Shown: in pieces, positions 35,455 to 46,400 of the stretch
How positions within the stretch are numbered: position 1 is the stretch's first letter
Layout: the number at the start of each line of letters is the position of its first letter
Assembly (NCBI RefSeq): GCF_007830355.1
Contig: NZ_VLKO01000002.1
Location: 186,001 to 250,000 of the forward strand
Direction of reading: 5' to 3'
Source of the DNA: Flavobacterium tiangeerense
Lineage (GTDB): Bacteria > Bacteroidota > Bacteroidia > Flavobacteriales > Flavobacteriaceae
Length of the DNA stretch: 64,000 nt
Position numbers and translations under genes: made by a program
Notes under the pieces: generated by a model
Told to the model about the DNA's origin: nothing
The model's input: only the letters and a program-made list of their open reading frames with translations
The model's database searches: none

Positions 35455-36477
35455 CTAAAATAAACCACCCTGAATATTCGTTTTAATTTTACCCAAATGT
35501 CTATACGCTTTATCAGTAACCTCTCTACCTCTTGGAGTCCTCATAATGAAACCTTCTTGAATTAAAAAAGGTTCATAAACCTCCTCTATAGTTTCACTAC
35601 TCTCTGAAACTGCAGTTGCCAGAGTACTCAAACCAACAGGACCTCCTTTAAATTTATCAATAATGGTATTCAAAATTTTATTATCCATTTCATCTAGTCC
35701 AAAAGCATCTACATTCAATGCTTTTAAAGCATAACGCGCGATTTCAATATCAATTGAACCATTTCCTTTTATCTGAGCAAAATCACGTACACGTCTCAGC
35801 AATGCATTGGCTATACGGGGTGTGCCTCTACTCCTACCTGCAATTTCAATAGCCGCTTCCATAGAAATTGGCATTTTAAAAATTGCAGCACTTCTTTCAA
35901 CAATAGTAGTAAGCAATTCTGTAGTGTAATATTGCAAACGAGAGGATATTCCAAATCTAGCCCTCATAGGTGCCGTAAGCAGCCCAGAACGTGTAGTTGC
36001 ACCAATAAGGGTAAAAGGATTCAAATTGATCTGTACCGTGCGCGCATTGGGCCCAGATTCAATCATAATGTCAATTTTAAAATCTTCCATTGCAGAGTAT
36101 AAATACTCTTCAACAATTGGAGAAAGCCTGTGAATTTCGTCGATAAAAAGTACATCACGCTCCTCTAGATTTGTAAGCAAACCAGCAAGGTCTCCTGGCT
36201 TATCAAGTACAGGTCCAGAAGTGATTTTTATTCCAACTTGAAGTTCATTCGCAAGTATATTGGCAAGAGTAGTTTTTCCAAGTCCCGGAGGACCGTGAAA
36301 AAGAGTGTGATCAAGAGCTTCATTTCTTTGGTTGGCTGCCTGTACAAAAACCTTTAGATTTTCTAAAACTTGATCTTGTCCAGCAAAATCATCAAAAGAT
36401 AGAGGACGAAGCTTTCTTTCTATATCGAAATCTTCAAGATTATAATTATTTGCAGTAGGATCTAGATTCTCATTCAT
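35455..36477 (-). CDS. ruvB: Holliday junction branch migration ATPase RuvB
   Basis: 340 residues from the ATG at 36477 ([12 protein letters not shown]). An upstream extension of 15 residues would overlap the promoter and is rejected. Walker A (GPPGLGKTT), Walker B (LFIDEIHRL), sensor 1 ([19 protein letters not shown]), the arginine finger region and the C-terminal winged helix ([20 protein letters not shown]) are all present. RuvB drives branch migration with RuvA. The queG frame follows at once, so the two genes are cotranscribed. Confidence 0.96.
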   Translation of the reverse strand: MNENLDPTANNYNLEDFDIERKLRPLSFDDFAGQDQVLENLKVFVQAANQRNEALDHTLFHGPPGLGKTTLANILANELQVGIKITSGPVLDKPGDLAGLLTNLEERDVLFIDEIHRLSPIVEEYLYSAMEDFKIDIMIESGPNARTVQINLNPFTLIGATTRSGLLTAPMRARFGISSRLQYYTTELLTTIVERSAAIFKMPISMEAAIEIAGRSRGTPRIANALLRRVRDFAQIKGNGSIDIEIARYALKALNVDAFGLDEMDNKILNTIIDKFKGGPVGLSTLATAVSESSETIEEVYEPFLIQEGFIMRTPRGREVTDKAYRHLGKIKTNIQGGLF

Positions 36478-36481
36478 AATA

Positions 36482-36489
36482 CAAAGATA
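36482..36489 (-). promoter_or_regulatory. -7 element TATCTTTG for ruvB
   Basis: Full TAnnTTTG match on the minus strand, ending only 4 bp before the ruvB ATG. It implies a leaderless or nearly leaderless transcript. No TTG at 17-21 bp upstream. Confidence 0.5.
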
Positions 36490-36532
36490 ATAAAGAGGAC
36501 CATTGAGAATACACTTCACCAAATAAAATGAA

Positions 36533-36562
36533 CAAAAAAAAGCCCCTACAGAGTAGAGGCTT
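36533..36562 (-). terminator. Terminator of the ACIII-oxidase operon
   Basis: A 10-bp stem in the minus-strand RNA (36562-36553 with 36549-36540), 3-nt loop and a long U run, directly after the subunit I stop codon. Confidence 0.85.
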
Positions 36563-36567
36563 AAATT

Positions 36568-38364
36568 TTAGTGATGAAGAGCCTGTTCTCCAGGTTTCAT
36601 TGGTACATTTTGTGGTACGAAATCCTCTTCATGATTAGGATTACTGTAGTCATATGGCCAACGGTGAACTTCAGGAATCTCACCTGGCCAGTTACCGTGG
36701 ATATGTTCAACTGGAGCAGTCCATTCTAATGTATTAGATTTCCAAGGATTCATTACAGATTTTTTACCGTAAAAAATACTACTGAAGAAATTATATAAGA
36801 AAATCAATTGAAAAGCACCACCTATAAGAGCAAACGTTGTAATTAAAACATTCACGTTTTGTAAGTCATCAAATAAAGGGAAGTTAGTATTAGTATAATA
36901 ACGTCTTGGTAAACCAGCCAAACCGATAAAATGCATAGGGAAAAATACACCATAAGCACAAATAGCAGTAACCCAGAAGTGAACATAACCTAAGTTCTTA
37001 TTCAACATTCTTCCAAACATTCTTGGAAACCAGTGGTAAATACCAGCAAACATTCCGTAAAGAGCACTAATACCCATTACTAAGTGAAAGTGAGCTACTA
37101 CAAAGTAAGTATCGTGCACGTTAATATCTAGCGTACTATCTCCTAAAATAATACCAGTTAAACCACCAGTAATAAAAGTTGACACCAACCCTATTGAAAA
37201 TAACATAGCAGGATTAAGCTGTAAGTTACCTTTCCACAAGGTAGTAATATAATTAAATGCCTTAACAGCAGATGGAATTGCAATCAAAAGAGTTGTAAAA
37301 GTAAACACAGAACCTAGGAAAGGATTCATCCCTGAGATAAACATGTGGTGACCCCAAACTATTGTCGATAAGAAAGCAATTGCAAGAATTGACATAATCA
37401 TCGCTCTGTAACCAAAAATTGGTTTACGAGAATTTGTTGCAATAACTTCAGATGTAATACCTAAAGCAGGTAATAAAACGATATAAACTTCAGGATGTCC
37501 TAAAAACCAAAACAAGTGCTCAAATAAAACTGGAGAACCTCCTTGGTAATGCAATACTTCACCAGCAATGTATATATCAGATAAGAAGAAAGAAGTACCG
37601 AAACTTCTATCAAAAATTAACAACAAAGCAGCTGACAAAAGTACTGGAAAGGAAACAATACCAATAATAGCGGTAACAAAGAAAGCCCAGATAGTCAAAG
37701 GCAACCTTGTCATAGTCATACCTTTAGTTCTTAAGTTAATAACCGTAACAACATAATTTAAAGACCCCATCAAAGAAGAAGCAATAAACAATGCCATAGA
37801 AACTAACCAAAGTGTCATACCCATACCAGAACCAGGAATAGCTTGTGGTAAAGCACTTAATGGCGGATAAATTGTCCATCCAGATGATGCTGGACCAGCT
37901 TCAACAAACAAAGAAGAAATCATTACAATACTAGAAACAAAAAACAGCCAGTAAGAAACCATGTTCATGAAACCAGATGCCATATCTCTTGCACCAATTT
38001 GAAGTGGTATAAGAAGGTTACTAAAAGTTCCACTTAACGCGGCGGTTAGTACAAAGAAAACCATTATGGTTCCGTGTATGGTAACAAGAGCTAGGTAAAT
38101 ATCATTTGCCATAACTCCATTAGGAGCAAATTTATCACCTAATAAAATATTAAATATTTTAAAAGATTCTTCTGGCCATGCTAGTTGCATTCTAAATAAC
38201 ATCGACATACCAACACCAATGATACCCATAATAATACCTGTTATCAAGTACTGCTTGGCAATCATTTTGTGATCTATACTAAAAATATATTTAGTAATAA
38301 AAGTGTCTTTGTGGTGGTGTTCGTGTTCGTGATCTATAGCGTGATCGTGACCTTCTGCTGACAT
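36568..38364 (-). CDS. ctaD: Cytochrome c oxidase subunit I
   Basis: 598 residues with 12 or more membrane helices. The heme-copper centre is intact: WFLGHPEVYIVLLPALG (CuB His and crosslinked Tyr), VWGHHMFISG (the paired CuB His), and VVAHFHLVMG (heme a/a3 ligands). This is the catalytic subunit that reduces O2 to water and pumps protons. The N-terminus is unusually His-rich (seven His in residues 6-18), and the chain ends in HH. It is the last gene of the ACIII operon, 28 bp after subunit II. Confidence 0.96.
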   Translation of the reverse strand: MSAEGHDHAIDHEHEHHHKDTFITKYIFSIDHKMIAKQYLITGIIMGIIGVGMSMLFRMQLAWPEESFKIFNILLGDKFAPNGVMANDIYLALVTIHGTIMVFFVLTAALSGTFSNLLIPLQIGARDMASGFMNMVSYWLFFVSSIVMISSLFVEAGPASSGWTIYPPLSALPQAIPGSGMGMTLWLVSMALFIASSLMGSLNYVVTVINLRTKGMTMTRLPLTIWAFFVTAIIGIVSFPVLLSAALLLIFDRSFGTSFFLSDIYIAGEVLHYQGGSPVLFEHLFWFLGHPEVYIVLLPALGITSEVIATNSRKPIFGYRAMIMSILAIAFLSTIVWGHHMFISGMNPFLGSVFTFTTLLIAIPSAVKAFNYITTLWKGNLQLNPAMLFSIGLVSTFITGGLTGIILGDSTLDINVHDTYFVVAHFHLVMGISALYGMFAGIYHWFPRMFGRMLNKNLGYVHFWVTAICAYGVFFPMHFIGLAGLPRRYYTNTNFPLFDDLQNVNVLITTFALIGGAFQLIFLYNFFSSIFYGKKSVMNPWKSNTLEWTAPVEHIHGNWPGEIPEVHRWPYDYSNPNHEEDFVPQNVPMKPGEQALHH

Positions 38365-38392
38365 ATATTTATACTTTAAATTTTCTTAATAA

Positions 38393-39547
38393 TTATTTAG
38401 CTGCCATTACAGCAACATCATCTTTTTTTGCACTACTACTGTCAATTGATTTTGCATCACCAGTTGCAGCTGGAGCAGCTAATGAAGCTTTAACTTCATT
38501 TACTACTGTTGCTTTATCTTTTAACCAAGCTTGATAATCTTCTGGAGTATCAACAATAATCTTCATTTGCATATTGTAATGTGATGCACCACAAATTTTA
38601 TTACATAATAAAAGATAATCAAAAGTGTATGGATCAAGAGCTGGTTCACCTTTGGCAACTAATGCCTCACTTTTCTTAGCTCTCAAAGCATTAATATTAG
38701 CAACTTTTTCTACCATAAAAGGTAATTCTCTGTACTCTGCAGTCGTATAAATAGGCTCAAAAGCAAATTGTGTAACCATACCAGGAACGCAATTCATTTG
38801 AGCTCTAAAATGTGGCATGTAAGCAGAGTGTAATACATCTTGAGATCTCATTTTAAAAAGTATCTTTTTCCCCTTAGGAATATGCAATTCAGTAACTACG
38901 ATATCATCTTGTGAATAAGAATCTGCTAAGTCAATTCCAACAGTATTTACACCTTCAATATAGCGAACATTAGCTTTACCAAGAACGTTATCTTCACCTG
39001 AATATCTTGCTTTCCAGTTAAATTGCTGAGCATAAAGCTCAATAACAACTGTATCTTCGTCCTCATCAACAAACATTATATTTGTCCACGCATACAATCC
39101 ATACAAAATTAAACCAGCAAGAACTACGGCAGGAATAATACTCCATACAGCCTCTAACTTATTATTATCAGCAAAAAACAAAGCTTTTTGACCTTCTTTA
39201 CCTCTATATTTAAAAGCAAAATAATGAACTAAAACCTGTGTAATAGCTTGAACAATAAATATAAGTATCCAAGTAATGTTCATTAAATTATCAACTTGAC
39301 CACCATGTGCTGAAGCAGGAGTATGCAGTACTAAAGGACCCCATTTTATTAAACCGTAAATGGTGAAAATATAGATAAAAGCTAAGAAACCAAACATTAA
39401 ATAACCTTGAATATTGTTATCCTTATCAGTTGCGATTTCTGTATTATCTGAAGTAGATCCAACTTGCGTTAGGTCGAAGATTTTAGTCAATTGCCATAAA
39501 GCAATAGCTAATAAAACTAAAACTATAATTACTAACAAACTTGTCAT
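38393..39547 (-). CDS. ctaC: Cytochrome c oxidase subunit II
   Basis: 384 residues. Membrane helices lie at about 3-20, 48-68, 90-112 and 132-155, one or two more than the usual pair. The CuA domain has its ligands: VLHSAYMPHFR (first His) and CNKICGASHYNM (Cys, Cys, His, Met). Electrons from ACIII enter the oxidase here. The C-terminus carries an Ala/Ser/Lys-rich tail of about 30 residues after the CuA domain, with no heme c motif. Spacing to actF is 19 bp. Confidence 0.94.
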   Translation of the reverse strand: MTSLLVIIVLVLLAIALWQLTKIFDLTQVGSTSDNTEIATDKDNNIQGYLMFGFLAFIYIFTIYGLIKWGPLVLHTPASAHGGQVDNLMNITWILIFIVQAITQVLVHYFAFKYRGKEGQKALFFADNNKLEAVWSIIPAVVLAGLILYGLYAWTNIMFVDEDEDTVVIELYAQQFNWKARYSGEDNVLGKANVRYIEGVNTVGIDLADSYSQDDIVVTELHIPKGKKILFKMRSQDVLHSAYMPHFRAQMNCVPGMVTQFAFEPIYTTAEYRELPFMVEKVANINALRAKKSEALVAKGEPALDPYTFDYLLLCNKICGASHYNMQMKIIVDTPEDYQAWLKDKATVVNEVKASLAAPAATGDAKSIDSSSAKKDDVAVMAAK

Positions 39548-39566
39548 CTGTTTTTTTCTTTAAAAA

Positions 39567-40949
39567 TTAATAATGAAAATGTTTACTTTCCTCAATAAAC
39601 GGATTTCTTTTTGCTAGCAGAGGGGATTTAGATAAAGCAGTGAAAACTACATAAATAAATAAACCTAGGAAGAAAAGGATTGAAGCTATTTCAGATACAC
39701 CTATAAACCAACTGTCACCAACCGTACCTGGCATAATCATATTGAAAAAATCTAAATAATGACCCATCAGGATTATAACACCAGCCATAACAATTACCCA
39801 AGATATTCTCTTGAAATCTGTATTGATCAATATTAGCAATGGGAATAAGAAATTCATAACTACAGCTCCAAAGAATGGCAAATTGTATAATTGAATTCTA
39901 GTTATAAAATATGTCACCTCCTCAGGAATATTAGCATACCAGATTAGCATAAACTGTGAAAACCACAAGTAAGTCCAAAAAACGCTTAGACCGAACATAA
40001 ATTTAGCTAAATCGTGTATATGGCCATTATTAACAAATTCTAAATAACCTCTTGACTTTAAATATAAAGTCACCAAAGCTATTGTAGTAACACCACTAAC
40101 AAAAAAACTTGCAAAAACGTACCAACCAAACAAAGTACTAAACCAGTGCGGATCTATTGACATAATCCAGTCCCAAGACATTATTGATTCAGAAACAATA
40201 AAAAACACAAGAAACATTGCTGAAAGCTTAAAGTTTTTCTTGTACAACAAATCATCTGACGCCTCATCTTGTGCAAGACAATTTTTTCTTGAATAGAATT
40301 GATATAAACACCAACCTGTCAAAAATATAGCAGCTCTAACAATCCAAAAAGGGAAATTTAAAAAACTTGTTTTATTAGCAATTAATTTGTCCGTAGCAAC
40401 GACTTCAGGGTCTAACCATATAAACATATGATTAAAATGTAAACCACATAAGATTAGCAAAACAAAGAAAATAGCAGCTCCCACAGGTAAATAAGATGTA
40501 ATACCTTGCATAACTCTGAAGAGAACAGGAGACCAACCCGCTTGTGCCACTTGTTGGATTGCATAAAAAACTAAAACACCTAATGACACAAGCATAAAAA
40601 ATATACAGGCAACATACAAAGCAGACCATGGTTTATTTTGCAATTGATGCAATACATGATTTAAATGTTCAGTGTGTTCATCATCAGATGAAACTTCATG
40701 TTTTGGTGAAGAAGAGTTCGTTTCAGCATGATTTTCCTCTGTTGAACCATGCGCTTCATGAGAATTTGATTCACTTGAACTTCCATGTTCTTTTTGAACA
40801 GCGTGTGTACCATGACTATCAGCAGCAAGAATTTCTTCAACTTCTTTAATATCTTTTGGTGCAGTGTAAAAACCATAACCTATACCTAATAAACCAATGG
40901 CCATTAAGACAAAAGAAATAGTTTTTAATTTACTTGAAAATGTATACAT
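39567..40949 (-). CDS. actF: Alternative complex III subunit ActF
   Basis: 460 residues from the ATG at 40949 (MYTFSSKLKT). A TTG nine codons earlier touches the actE stop and is less likely. About ten membrane helices make it an ActC/NrfD-like quinol-interacting subunit. Between helix 1 and helix 2 lies a low-complexity acidic segment (about residues 44-103) with eleven histidines. The family assignment rests on fold, length and the complete act gene order. Confidence 0.9.
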   Translation of the reverse strand: MYTFSSKLKTISFVLMAIGLLGIGYGFYTAPKDIKEVEEILAADSHGTHAVQKEHGSSSESNSHEAHGSTEENHAETNSSSPKHEVSSDDEHTEHLNHVLHQLQNKPWSALYVACIFFMLVSLGVLVFYAIQQVAQAGWSPVLFRVMQGITSYLPVGAAIFFVLLILCGLHFNHMFIWLDPEVVATDKLIANKTSFLNFPFWIVRAAIFLTGWCLYQFYSRKNCLAQDEASDDLLYKKNFKLSAMFLVFFIVSESIMSWDWIMSIDPHWFSTLFGWYVFASFFVSGVTTIALVTLYLKSRGYLEFVNNGHIHDLAKFMFGLSVFWTYLWFSQFMLIWYANIPEEVTYFITRIQLYNLPFFGAVVMNFLFPLLILINTDFKRISWVIVMAGVIILMGHYLDFFNMIMPGTVGDSWFIGVSEIASILFFLGLFIYVVFTALSKSPLLAKRNPFIEESKHFHY

Positions 40950-40976
40950 ATCTATTACGATCAGTTTGTTCAACAA

Positions 40977-41522
40977 TTATAATTCACTTTTTAATTTCAG
41001 AACATAGTCAGTAACTAACCAACGCTCTTGGGGACTCAACTGATTTGCATGTGAACCCATTGAATTCAAACCATAAGTTATAACATGAAATATACTACCC
41101 TCAGTAATAACTCTGTCTTTATAACTAGGTACACCTAGGAATTTTTCACGCTCAACTAATTTACCCTTACCGTTACCAGATGCACCATGGCAACTAATAC
41201 AATAAATTTCAAATAGTGCTTTACCTTTCTCAAGATCTCTACCTAAAGAATCAAGAGGAGATTTCAAATTGGCTTTAGCCAATTCATAACCAGCTGTAGT
41301 ATTTTCATACTCATAAGGTACAAAACCTCTATTCAATGAACCTTTTGCAGGTAATTGTGCTTCTTGACCATTTTTAAACGCATCAGACTCTGAATAGGTC
41401 TCATAACCTAAAGACTCATACATATTTGGAAAATACTGATAGTTCGGTGCCTTATTATCATGGCAAGATGAAACTAAAATTACGATACCAAATAATAGTG
41501 CTATTTTATATATGCTTTTCAT
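40977..41522 (-). CDS. actE: Alternative complex III monoheme cytochrome c subunit ActE
   Basis: 181 residues. It begins with a lipoprotein signal (LFGIVILVSSC), so it is tethered to the periplasmic face. One heme c site is seen, CISCH at about 113-117, with a distal Met likely in LNSMGSHANQLS. It passes electrons from ActA to the oxidase or a soluble carrier. It lies 8 bp after actD. Confidence 0.92.
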   Translation of the reverse strand: MKSIYKIALLFGIVILVSSCHDNKAPNYQYFPNMYESLGYETYSESDAFKNGQEAQLPAKGSLNRGFVPYEYENTTAGYELAKANLKSPLDSLGRDLEKGKALFEIYCISCHGASGNGKGKLVEREKFLGVPSYKDRVITEGSIFHVITYGLNSMGSHANQLSPQERWLVTDYVLKLKSEL

Positions 41523-41530
41523 AACTATAA

Positions 41531-42055
41531 TTAATGCTTATCTATTACTTTAACTTCAACCGCACCTGTATTTTGAAAGAAAGAAACTAATTCTTCTTCG
41601 TTATCATGTACAGCAACTTCCATTAAAAAATGGTCATCTGTAGTTCTTACATCTGGATTCTCAGCTTCTTTAAAAGGCCATAATTTACTTCTCATATAAA
41701 AAGTAATAACCATCAAGTGAGCTGCAAAAAATACAGTAAGCTCAAACATAATTGGCACAAATGCAGGCATGTTTTCAATGTAACTGAAGCTAGGCTTACC
41801 TCCAATATCTTGTGGCCAATCTTGAATCATAATATAATTCATCATAGCAGTTGCTACCGAAATTCCAACACATCCATACAAGAAAGCACAAATAGCTAAT
41901 CTTGTAGGGGCTATCCCCATAGCTTTATCCAAACCGTGAACAGGAAATGGACAAAAAACTTCTTCAATATGATGATGAGCTGCTCTAGTCTTCTTTACTG
42001 CGTCCATCAAAATATCATCGTCATTATAAATGGCGTATATTACTTTATTACTCAT
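41531..42055 (-). CDS. actD: Alternative complex III subunit ActD (DUF3341)
   Basis: 174 residues. DUF3341 layout: a short N-terminal cytoplasmic domain with the pattern VFCPFPVHGLDKAMG, then two membrane helices (about 55-75 and 98-120), and a C-terminal cytoplasmic tail (TTDDHFLMEVAV). It clamps the quinol-side subunits in ACIII structures. It overlaps the actC stop by 8 bp, consistent with coupling. Confidence 0.93.
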   Translation of the reverse strand: MSNKVIYAIYNDDDILMDAVKKTRAAHHHIEEVFCPFPVHGLDKAMGIAPTRLAICAFLYGCVGISVATAMMNYIMIQDWPQDIGGKPSFSYIENMPAFVPIMFELTVFFAAHLMVITFYMRSKLWPFKEAENPDVRTTDDHFLMEVAVHDNEEELVSFFQNTGAVEVKVIDKH

Positions 42056-43451
42056 GATGTGAATCTTTATTTGCTTCTCTTGCGCGTTTGTAATTATCTC
42101 CAGTTGCTTTTAAAATTGTTTTAACTTCAGCTTGTGCAATAACCGGGAAAGTTCTTGAATAAAGAAGGAACAACACAAAGAAAAAACCAATTGTACCAAT
42201 GAATATACCAATATCAACAAAGGTAGGTGAAAACATAGTCCATGAAGATGGTAAATAATCTCTATGTAAAGAGGTAACAATAATTACAAATCTTTCAAAC
42301 CACATTCCAATATTTACAACAATTGATATTATGAATGAAAACATAATACTTGTACGTAATTTTTTGAACCACATAAACTGAGGTGAAAACACATTACAAG
42401 TCATCATTGCCCAATAGGCCCACCAGTAAGGTCCAGTAGCTCTGTTTAAGAAAGCATATTGTTCGTACTCTACTCCTGAATACCATGCTACAAAAAGCTC
42501 AGTTATATAAGCAACACCCACGATAGAACCCGTAATCATGATTACTATATTCATTAACTCGATGTGCTGTACTGTAATGTATGCTTCTAAATTTGAAACT
42601 TTTCTCATAATGATCAACAACGTGTTAACCATAGCGAAACCTGAAAATACAGCCCCAGCAACGAAATATGGAGGAAATATAGTGGTATGCCAACCTGGAA
42701 TAACCGAGGTAGCAAAGTCCATCGATACAATAGTGTGTACTGACAATACTAGAGGAGTAGCTAAACCAGCAAGAACAAGAGAAACTTCCTCAAAACGTTG
42801 CCAATCTTTTGCTCTACCACTCCAACCGAAACTCAAAATTGAATAAACTCTTTTATTAAAAGGAGTTACAGCACGATCTCTAAGCATTGCAAAATCTGGT
42901 AATAAACCTGTCCACCAGAAAACTAATGATACAGATAAATAAGTAGAGATTGCAAATACATCCCAAAGTAATGGTGAATTAAAATTTACCCATAATGATC
43001 CAAATTGATTTGGTATTGGTAAAACCCAGTAAGCCAACCAAGGACGACCCATGTGAATGATTGGAAATAAACCTGCCTGAATAACCGAAAAAATAGTCAT
43101 TGCTTCAGCAGAACGGTTAATTGCCATTCTCCATCTTTGACGGAAAAGTAAAAGTACAGCTGAAATAAGTGTACCAGCGTGACCAATACCAACCCACCAA
43201 ACGAAGTTAGTAATATCCCAAGCCCAACCTACTGTCTTGTTTAAACCCCATGTACCAATACCTGTAGATACAGTGTATACGATACACCCAAGTCCCCAAA
43301 GGAAGGCTATTAATGCAATTGAAAATACAATCCACCAATGTTTATTTGCCTTACCTTCAACAGGTGCGGCTACGTCTACAGTTACATCATGATAAGTTTT
43401 ATCACCTATAACTAAGGGTTTTCTAATGGTTGCTTCGTAGTGAGACGACAT
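42048..43451 (-). CDS. actC: Alternative complex III NrfD-like subunit ActC
   Basis: 467 residues with ten membrane helices of the NrfD/PsrC family. Expected motifs are GIGHAGTLISAVLLLFRQRWR and IHMGRPWLAYW. This is the likely quinol-oxidising membrane subunit that faces ActB's iron-sulfur clusters. The gene order actB-actC-actD is standard, 37 bp after actB. Confidence 0.95.
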   Translation of the reverse strand: MSSHYEATIRKPLVIGDKTYHDVTVDVAAPVEGKANKHWWIVFSIALIAFLWGLGCIVYTVSTGIGTWGLNKTVGWAWDITNFVWWVGIGHAGTLISAVLLLFRQRWRMAINRSAEAMTIFSVIQAGLFPIIHMGRPWLAYWVLPIPNQFGSLWVNFNSPLLWDVFAISTYLSVSLVFWWTGLLPDFAMLRDRAVTPFNKRVYSILSFGWSGRAKDWQRFEEVSLVLAGLATPLVLSVHTIVSMDFATSVIPGWHTTIFPPYFVAGAVFSGFAMVNTLLIIMRKVSNLEAYITVQHIELMNIVIMITGSIVGVAYITELFVAWYSGVEYEQYAFLNRATGPYWWAYWAMMTCNVFSPQFMWFKKLRTSIMFSFIISIVVNIGMWFERFVIIVTSLHRDYLPSSWTMFSPTFVDIGIFIGTIGFFFVLFLLYSRTFPVIAQAEVKTILKATGDNYKRAREANKDSHHE

Positions 43452-43488
43452 AATCCTTTATATTGATTCTTAATTAATTTTTTTTGTA

Positions 43489-46400
43489 CTAAGTATTTCT
43501 AACTTTAACATGATAAATCACATTAGGTTTAGTTCCAACATGTTCTAATAAATGATACATTCTATCATCAGCAGCAAGTTTTGCAACTTCAGCATCTTTA
43601 TCATTTACATCTCCAAAAATCATAGCTCCTGTAGAACATGCATTTGAACATGCAGTTTGGAATTCGCCATCAACAATTGTTCTTCCTTCTCTTTTGGCTT
43701 TAAGTATAGTTGCTTGTGTCATTTGAATACACATAGAACATTTCTCCATAACACCTCTTGAACGAACATTAACATCAGGGTTTAAAACCATACGTCCTAA
43801 ATCATCATTCATATGATAATCAAATTCACTGTTTTTGTTATACAAGAACCAGTTAAAACGACGTACTTTATAAGGACAGTTGTTAGCGCAATAACGTGTA
43901 CCAACACATCTGTTGTAAGCCATGTGGTTTTGACCTTGACGAGAGTGTGAAGTTGCAGCAACTGGACAAACAGTTTCACAAGGCGCATGGTTACAGTGCT
44001 GACACATAACTGGCTGGAAAGAAACTTGAGGATTATCTCCTGCTTTTTCCATTTCATTAAATGTAGACAAAGAACTTGTTAAACCAGCAATATTTTCTTT
44101 TCTCTCATTATCTCCCTCAAAAGTACTTTCTGATGAATAGTATCTGTCAATACGCAACCAGTGCATATCACGACTTCTTCTAACTTCAGATTTACCTACG
44201 ACAGGAACGTTATTTTCAGCATGACAAGCGATAACACAAGCTCCACAACCAGTACAAGCATTTAAATCAATTGAAAGATTAAAATGATGACCTGTTGAAC
44301 GATCAAATGAATCCCATAAATCTACTTTAGTTGCCTCAACTTCTTTATGATCTAAAGAAACCATCGGTTGTTCATTCCATATGTGAGCATCTTTTGTATT
44401 GAATATTTCAAGAGAAGTTTCTTTAATAATATCACCTCTACCCATTAATGTCTTTTGACCTTGAACACAAGCAAACTCATGTTCTCCATCAGCTTTAGCT
44501 AATGTAATAGATTGAACATTATTGAAACCTTTATATAAAGAGTAAGCGTTTAAACCTACCATCATTTCTTCTTTCAAAGCAGCTTTGCGACCATAACCTA
44601 AAGCTAAACCTACAGTTCCAACAGCTTGACCAGGTTGTACAATTACAGGTACATTTTCAAGTTTTAAACCATCTGCAGTCGTAATTGTAGCATAACTTCC
44701 GTTTAAACCTCCGTTAGCAACAATCTCATTAGACAATTCATATTTAATTGCGTCAGCATTAGATACAGTTACATAATTATCCCAAGACACTCTTGTAATA
44801 GGATCTGGAAACTCTTGTAACCATGGGTTATTTGCTTGCTGACCATCACCTAAACCTGTTTTAGTATACAATACTAACTCAAGACCTTGAGACACCTTAG
44901 TAGCAGCTAAAGCATTTGCAGCAGCAGAATAATCCGCACTTCCTGAACCTACAGTTGGTACAGTAGAAACAAAAACACCATCATGTAATACTTTATTCCA
45001 AGACGAACCTGAAATAATTGAAGAACTCGTATTTTTAATATAATCATAAAAAGAACCTGCAGTTCCGTTTAATGACAACAAAACATCTTGAAATTGTTTT
45101 GTATTGAAAAGCGGACGAATAGTTGGCTGAGTCAAAGAATAAGTTCCTTTAACCAGACTTAAATCATTCCAAGATTCTAAATAATGAGGAACAGCAGCAG
45201 CTACTGTAGACAACAAAGCAGTTTCATCTTCTTTCAATGAGAATGCAACTGATGTTTTAACTTTCTTTAAACCTTCTTGAAAACTTACGCTATCTGCTAA
45301 AGTATATAAAGGATTCACACCACTCATGATAAGAGTATGAACTTTCCCAGCTTTCATATCAGCTACTAATTGAGATACATTAGATGCTGAACCTTTTCTA
45401 ATTTGCCTTAAACCTGCAGTAACAAATGATTCACTAGCAAGAGCTTGATTAATAGCCAAAACTAATAATTGAGCATTTTTATCTTGAATTCCAGAAACCA
45501 AAACACCCTTACTTCCTGCAGCTTTTAACTGCTGTGCAGCTTTGGTAACTTCTGATTTAAATTTATCTTCAAGTTTAACTGAAACAGAAGAACCTGTTAC
45601 AATATTATATATGTGAACTAAAGCTTGCTTTTGGGCTGAAACAGACATTGGCAAACGCTTGTCAGCAGCAGCTCCTGATAATGTCATATTAGACTCTAAT
45701 TGGAAATGACGTGACATTTTTCCAGCTTTTGGTATCCTACCTTTAGCATAACCAGTATCAAAACTACCTCCTTGCCAATCTCCAAGGAAATCAGCTCCTA
45801 CAGAAACAATCAAAGAAGCCTTAGAAAAATCATAATCCACTAATGCTCTTTCACCATAAACCAATTCAAAAGCATCAAGAGCTTCAGACTCTGATACCGC
45901 ATCATAAACTATATGTTTAGAATTAGGATTTTTTGATACAAATTCAGAAATCAATCTTTCAGTAGATGGACTAGCTAATGTATTTGTTAAAAGAACAACC
46001 TGTCCTCCTTTAGCTTTTGCATCTGCAATACTTGATTTAATCTTAGCATCAACAGCAGACCAAGTTGAATCTTTCCCCTCAATCTTTGGCTCTTTAAGAC
46101 GCATACTATCATACAACGATAAGATAGATGCATGAATCCTTGCATTTGCTGTAAATTTAGCTCCAGCAATAGTATTATTATCAATCTTAATAGGACGTCC
46201 TTCCCTGGTTTTCACCAAAAGATTTGCAAAATCAAATCCGTCAAAAACTGAAGTAGCGTAATAATCCGCAACTCCAGGAATAATTTGCTCAGGTTGAAGA
46301 ACGTATGGTATTGATTTATTAACAGGACCCTCACATGCTGCCAAAGTAGCAGCAGCAGTACTAAAACCAACGTACTTTAAGAAATCACGACGTGATGTTG

